Source of the DNA: Mesorhizobium sp. B2-7-2
Lineage (GTDB): Bacteria; Pseudomonadota; Alphaproteobacteria; Rhizobiales; Rhizobiaceae
DNA length: 64,000 nucleotides
Reading direction: 5' to 3'
Assembly: GCF_006440775.1 (NCBI RefSeq)
Contig: NZ_VFTZ01000007.1
Coordinates: 186,001 to 250,000, forward strand
Part shown: positions 59,793 through 64,000 of the stretch, one piece after another
How positions within the stretch are numbered: the first letter of the stretch is position 1
Layout of the letters: each line of letters begins with the position of its first letter
Notes under the pieces: model-generated
What the model saw: the letters and a program-made list of their open reading frames with translations, nothing else
Databases searched by the model: none
Told to the model about the DNA's origin: nothing
Made by a program: the position numbers and the translations under genes

Positions 59793-62700
59793 CTATTCCG
59801 CAGCCAAGGCCAGTTGCGGTCTTTCGATGCCTTCGACCTTCTCCGGCTCGGGCGCCTGCTCGTCGGTCTTGGCCTTCTTCGGCGCGCGGCCGAAGAACAG
59901 GGCGTAGCCGGCCGGCAGCACCAGGATGGTGAGCACGGTGGCGACGAGGATGCCGCCCATCATGGCGTAGGCCAGCGGCCCCCAGAAGACACCGCGCGAG
60001 ATCGGGATCAGCGCCAGGACCGCGGTCAGCGCCGTCAGCATGATCGGCCGGAAGCGGCGCACGGCTGCACCTACGATCGCTTCCGATCGCTCCATACCGG
60101 CAGCGATATCCTGGTCTATCTGGTCCACCAGGATGATCGAGTTGCGCATGATGATGCCGAGCAGCGCGATGACGCCGAGTATGGCGACGAAGCCGAACGG
60201 CGCGCCGCTGATCAGCAGCGCCGCTGCGGCGCCGATGATGCCGAGCGGGCCGGTGGCCAGCACCAGCATCGACTTGCCGAAATGCTGCAGCTGGACCATC
60301 AGGAGCACGACGATGACGGCGAGCATGATCGGCGCCTTGGCGGCGATCGAGGCCTGGCTTTCGGCCGAATCCTCGGCGCCGCCCTGGATCTCGACCTTGT
60401 AGCCCGGAGCGAGACCGGCGCGCAGGTCCTTCATGTCGTTGTACATCTTGGTGACGACGTCGTTCGACTGCACGCCGTCCGGCAGCGTGGCGCGCACGCT
60501 GATCGTCGGCAGGCGGTCGCGCCGCCATTCGACGCCCTGCTCCATCACCGGCACGACCTTGGCCACTTGCGAGAGCGGCACCGAGCCGCCGAAGTCGGTC
60601 GGGATATAGACCGAGTCGACTGAAGAGAGCAGGTGACGGGTCGCCTCCGGCTCGCGGGCGACGATCGAGACCGTCTCCTCGCCGTCGCGGAAGTCGTCGA
60701 GCGGCGCGCCGGACATGGTGGCCTGCAGCATCTGGCGGATGCGCTGCGAGGTGACGCCAAGCGCCCGGGCTCGATCCTGATCGATCACCAGCTTCATCGC
60801 CGGCACCGGTTCCAGCCAGTCGTCATGGATGGCGCCGAGCAGCGGATTGGCCTGGAACCTCGCCTTCACCTCGTCGGCGATACGGCGCACCTCCTTGCGG
60901 TCCGGGCCCATGACGCGCATCTGCACAGGCCAGCCGGTCGGCGGACCGAGGAAGAGGCGGTCGACCTTGGCGCGAATCGAGGGGAAGTCCTGCGCCAGGA
61001 TCTTGCGCATCTTGACGATCAGCCGCTCGCGCGCCGGCTCGTCCTTGGCCATGACCAGCAGCTGGGCGAAATTCGGGTTACGGAGCTGCTGGTCGAGCGG
61101 CAGGAAGAAGCGCGGCGCGCCTTCGCCGATATAGGTGGCGATGAAGCGCTTGTCCGGATCGTCCGCCATCTTGCCTTCAAACGACCTGGCCTGGTTTTCG
61201 ACATCCTTGATCGAGGTGCCTTCCGGCAGCCACAGGTCGACCAGGATTTCCGGGCGCGAGGATTGCGGAAAGAAGTTCTGCGGGATGAACTGGAAGGCCC
61301 ACAGGCTGGTGGCGAAGGTAACCAGCGTCATCACCAGAACGATGATGCGGTGGCGCACGGCCCAGGTGACCGTCGCCCGCAGGCGGCGGTAGAAGCCGGT
61401 ATCGAAGACATCGTGATGAGTGCCGGCATGCTTGCGCTGCTTGAGGATCATGTAGCCCAGCCATGGCGTGAAATAGACCGCGACGAACCACGACACGACC
61501 AGCGCGATGCCGACGACATAGAACAGCGTGCGCACATATTCACCGGCGGTGGAGGCGGCGAAGCCGACCGGGATGAAGCCGGCCGTGGTGATCAGCGTGC
61601 CGGTCAGCATCGGGAAGGCGGTCGAGGTGTAGGCGAAGCTCGCCGCCTCGATCTTGACCAGCCCCTCCTCCAGCTTTCGCTCCATCATCTCGACGACGAT
61701 CATGGCGTCGTCGACCAAAAGGCCGAGCGCAATGATGAGCGCGCCGAGCGAGATGCGCTGCAGGTCGATGCCGATCTCGTACATGATGGCGAAGGTGGCG
61801 GCCAAGACGAGCGGGATGGCGATGGCGATCACCAGGCCCGAGCGCCAACCGATCGACAGCAGCGAGACTGCAAGCACGATCAGCAGCGCCTCGCCGAGCG
61901 CCTCCATGAACTCGCTCACCGCGTCCTTGACGACCTGGGGCTGGTCGGAGATCTGATCGACCGACACGCCGTAGGGCAGCCCTGCCTCGAAGCGCTGATA
62001 GGTCGCCTCGACAGCCGTGCCGACGTCCCTGACGTTAAAACCCTTGGCCATGACGACGCCGAGCTGGACGCTCTGATGGCCGTTGAAGAGGTATTTGTTG
62101 TCGTAAGGATCCTGGAGGCCGGAAGAGACCGTGGCGATGTCGCCGAGGCGCGTCACCTGGTTGCCCGAGCGCAGCCTCAGCTCGCGGATATCCGCGGCCT
62201 TGGTGACATCGCCCTCGACCGAGATGCGCACCGAGCGCAAGCCGGTGTCGACCGAGCCCGCCGGATCCACGGCGTTCTGCCCTTTCACGGCGTTCTGCAG
62301 GTCGAGGATGGTCAGGCCGCGCTCGGCCAACGCCTTGGACGAGACGTCGATATAGATCTTCTCAGGCTGGTCGCCGATGATGACGGCCTTCTCGACGCCC
62401 GGCGTCGTCAACAACATGTCGCGCGCCTGGATGGCGAACTTCTTCAGCTCCGGATAGGTGAAGCCGTCGCCGCTGATCGAATGCAGCGTGATGAAGGTGT
62501 CGCCGAACTCGTCGTTGAAATAGGGGCCGAGCAGGCCCTGCGGCAATTCATTGGAGATGTCGCCGACCTTCTTGCGCACCTGGTAGAAGGCGTCCTTCAC
62601 TTCCTCGGTGTTGGTGTCGCCCTTGACCTGCAAGGTGATGATGGCGCTGCCGGCGCGGGTGTAGGAACGGACGAAATCGAGATGCGGCGTTTCCTGCAGC

Positions 62701-62945
62701 TTGCGCTCGATCTTGTTGACGACCTGATCCTCCATGTCCTGGATCGAGGCGCCGGGCCAGATCGCCTGCACCACCATGACGCGGAAGGTGAAGTCGGGGT
62801 CTTCCTTCTGGCCCATGCGCATCAGGCCGAGCGCGCCGGCAAGAATGATCAGCCCGAACAGGAATCGCGCGATGCTTGGATGTCCGATCGCCCAACGCGA
62901 AAGATTGAAGGGCCGCTTTTCAGTGCTGCTGTCGCTGGTGGTCAT
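59793..62945 (-). CDS. RND efflux pump, inner-membrane subunit
   Basis: 1050-residue RND transporter. N-terminus FNLSRWAIGHPSIARFLFGL, with LIILAGALGLMRMGQKEDPD, belongs to the MdtB-like/AcrB-like branch with short first helix; helix-4 proton-relay segment ALIIALGLLVDDAMIVVEMM holds the Asp pair. Adjacent on the same strand to an adaptor gene cut by the window. No outer-membrane channel is in view. ATG 62945 precedes the family start; a longer in-frame Met at 62963 is less likely. Substrates unknown. Confidence 0.93.
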   Translation of the reverse strand: MTTSDSSTEKRPFNLSRWAIGHPSIARFLFGLIILAGALGLMRMGQKEDPDFTFRVMVVQAIWPGASIQDMEDQVVNKIERKLQETPHLDFVRSYTRAGSAIITLQVKGDTNTEEVKDAFYQVRKKVGDISNELPQGLLGPYFNDEFGDTFITLHSISGDGFTYPELKKFAIQARDMLLTTPGVEKAVIIGDQPEKIYIDVSSKALAERGLTILDLQNAVKGQNAVDPAGSVDTGLRSVRISVEGDVTKAADIRELRLRSGNQVTRLGDIATVSSGLQDPYDNKYLFNGHQSVQLGVVMAKGFNVRDVGTAVEATYQRFEAGLPYGVSVDQISDQPQVVKDAVSEFMEALGEALLIVLAVSLLSIGWRSGLVIAIAIPLVLAATFAIMYEIGIDLQRISLGALIIALGLLVDDAMIVVEMMERKLEEGLVKIEAASFAYTSTAFPMLTGTLITTAGFIPVGFAASTAGEYVRTLFYVVGIALVVSWFVAVYFTPWLGYMILKQRKHAGTHHDVFDTGFYRRLRATVTWAVRHRIIVLVMTLVTFATSLWAFQFIPQNFFPQSSRPEILVDLWLPEGTSIKDVENQARSFEGKMADDPDKRFIATYIGEGAPRFFLPLDQQLRNPNFAQLLVMAKDEPARERLIVKMRKILAQDFPSIRAKVDRLFLGPPTGWPVQMRVMGPDRKEVRRIADEVKARFQANPLLGAIHDDWLEPVPAMKLVIDQDRARALGVTSQRIRQMLQATMSGAPLDDFRDGEETVSIVAREPEATRHLLSSVDSVYIPTDFGGSVPLSQVAKVVPVMEQGVEWRRDRLPTISVRATLPDGVQSNDVVTKMYNDMKDLRAGLAPGYKVEIQGGAEDSAESQASIAAKAPIMLAVIVVLLMVQLQHFGKSMLVLATGPLGIIGAAAALLISGAPFGFVAILGVIALLGIIMRNSIILVDQIDQDIAAGMERSEAIVGAAVRRFRPIMLTALTAVLALIPISRGVFWGPLAYAMMGGILVATVLTILVLPAGYALFFGRAPKKAKTDEQAPEPEKVEGIERPQLALAAE

Positions 62946-63209
62946 GGCACACTTCCAGTCCAATTGATCGGCAAGGCACGCCCGCTCGGCATGCCGCTTC
63001 CAGTTCGGTGGGCTTCCGGGCGGCGAGACCCCTCAAGCGGAGAGAGACTCGCAAATCGCGCTTGACGCGGCACTGCTGCGGGGGAGCCAACATGCCGGCA
63101 TCTCACGATCGGGGCGTTCGCCGCCCGGAACCCATGCTTTCCCCGGCTCGCGGCGCAGGCAGCGAGAGCGGGAAAGGCGTTCGTTACGCCTGACTTCAGG
63201 TTTTAGTCC

Positions 63210-63260
63210 GATGCATGTCGTTGTCCCAAAACCGCTTCGCACTTTTGGGCGACAAGCATC
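63210..63260. repeat. Small palindromic element, constant-loop family (copy 4)
   Basis: Arms GATGCATGTCGTTGTCCC and GGGCGACAAGCATC around AAAACCGCTTCGCACTTTT. Third stem sequence with the same loop. Its right end overlaps the stop codon of the adaptor gene. The remainder of the gap 62946-63209 shows nothing I can name. Confidence 0.75.
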
Positions 63261-64000
63261 AGTGCAGGCTGCTGGTGGTCGCGACGTCGTCCTCCGCCGA
63301 GGCGGATTGCTGGACGTCGCTTGCAAGCTTGACCTTCAGGTTCTCGGTCATGAACTGTGTGCCGGCCGCCACCACGATGTCGCCCTGTTTGAGGCCGTCC
63401 GCCACGGCGACACCGTCGGCGGTGAAGTTGGCGACCTTGATCGAGCGCGGATGGACTGTGTCGGAGGCGCGGTCGACCGTCCAGACGATCTGCTTGCCGT
63501 CCTTCTCGGTCATCGCGGTCAGCGGGATCGACACGAGCTGCGCCTTGCTGCCGACGGTTGCCTCGACATTGGCCGTCATGCCGAGCAGCACGCGCGGATC
63601 GTTGGGCAGCGAAACCCGGACAGCGAAGGTACGCGACTGCGGATCGGCGCTGCCGGCGACCTCGCGGACCTTGCCGTTAAGCGTCAGCCCTTCGTCCGAC
63701 CAGAAGCTCGCCTTGACTTCCTTGCCGGGCTTGAACCCTGCAATATCCATCTCCGGCACCGCGATCGAAACTTCCTTCTCGCCGTCCACCGCGACCGTCA
63801 TGACCGGCGTGCCGGCGCCGACCACCTGGCCGACATCGGCGGAGATGGCGGTGACGATGCCGGCCTGACTGGCCTTGAGATCGGTGTAGTGGACCTGGTT
63901 CTGCGCCTGGGCCAGCGTCGAGCGGGCGGCATCGCGCGTCGCCACGGCCTGGTCGTAGGCCAGCCGCGCCTGATCGAGCTGCGACTTCGGCGCGAAGTTC
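63259..64000 (-). CDS. RND efflux periplasmic adaptor, 5' end outside window
   Basis: C-terminal 247 residues are visible; the start lies beyond 64000. Second lipoyl half (YTDLKASQAGIVTAISADVG), beta-barrel (FKPGKEVKASFWSDEGLTLN) and membrane-proximal domain (PLTAMTEKDGKQIVWTVDRA) are typical of HlyD/AcrA-like adaptors. It is the probable partner of the RND pump at 59793-62945, from which a 313-base gap with a palindromic element separates it. Confidence 0.9.
   Translation of the reverse strand, partial: NFAPKSQLDQARLAYDQAVATRDAARSTLAQAQNQVHYTDLKASQAGIVTAISADVGQVVGAGTPVMTVAVDGEKEVSIAVPEMDIAGFKPGKEVKASFWSDEGLTLNGKVREVAGSADPQSRTFAVRVSLPNDPRVLLGMTANVEATVGSKAQLVSIPLTAMTEKDGKQIVWTVDRASDTVHPRSIKVANFTADGVAVADGLKQGDIVVAAGTQFMTENLKVKLASDVQQSASAEDDVATTSSLH

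Noticed and set aside
60633..63065. 810-codon open frame on the plus strand
   Set aside because: Antisense shadow of the second RND pump gene.
1..64000. CRISPR arrays, prophage, tRNA or integrase genes
   Set aside because: None seen; repeats present are dispersed palindromic elements, not regularly spaced direct repeats.

Overview
The window looks like chromosomal DNA of a high-GC alphaproteobacterium of the order Rhizobiales (now Hyphomicrobiales), most likely Mesorhizobium or a close relative. This rests on four observations: a BacA/SbmA gene, several RIME-type intergenic palindromic elements, an alpha-r14-type small RNA with three anti-Shine-Dalgarno loops, and a LexA site of the alphaproteobacterial GTTC-N7-GTTC type. 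The species assignment is inference. There are no rRNA or tRNA genes, no insertion sequences, no phage genes and no CRISPR array. The region reads as ordinary core and accessory metabolism.

Layout. 0-15.8 kb: der (cut by the left edge) with a YfgM-like TPR protein, a secreted polysaccharide deacetylase, bacA, an MFS exporter, a LysR regulator, an M29 aminopeptidase, several small proteins, a LexA-controlled RNA ligase-like gene, and an operon of gamma-glutamyltransferase, acyl-CoA ligase and ketopantoate-reductase-like genes opposite a GntR regulator. 15.8-21.9 kb: a polyamine-type ABC importer operon with an XRE-cupin regulator and an amine-type FAD oxidoreductase. 22-27.4 kb: a fumarylacetoacetase-family enzyme, a ribose-type sugar ABC importer and a LacI regulator, followed by the small RNA. 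28.2-33.7 kb: a TetR-controlled RND efflux pump. 33.9-35 kb: an enolase-superfamily dehydratase. 59.8-64 kb: a second RND pump whose adaptor gene is cut by the right edge.

The centrepiece (35-59.5 kb) is an apparently complete methylated-amine catabolic island. Tmm oxidises trimethylamine to its N-oxide. Tdm splits the N-oxide into dimethylamine and formaldehyde. DmmDABC, a haem-dependent oxidative N-demethylase, makes monomethylamine. GmaS, MgsABC and MgdABCD then run the N-methylglutamate pathway and return glutamate plus a one-carbon unit on tetrahydrofolate. An XRE-cupin regulator sits beside tmm. Two APC permeases are the likely uptake systems; one is preceded by three tiny membrane proteins, including a 53-residue one, and followed by two unknown genes. 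A similar short motif precedes dmmD, mgsA and tdm, which suggests common control.

The most promising points for new biology are the small-protein/APC transporter module, the two unknown genes 44071-45086, the shared cis motif, the MgsC subunit that lacks the usual iron-sulfur cysteines, the SOS-type site on the RNA ligase-like gene, and a family of about 47-bp palindromes with a constant loop and changing stems.
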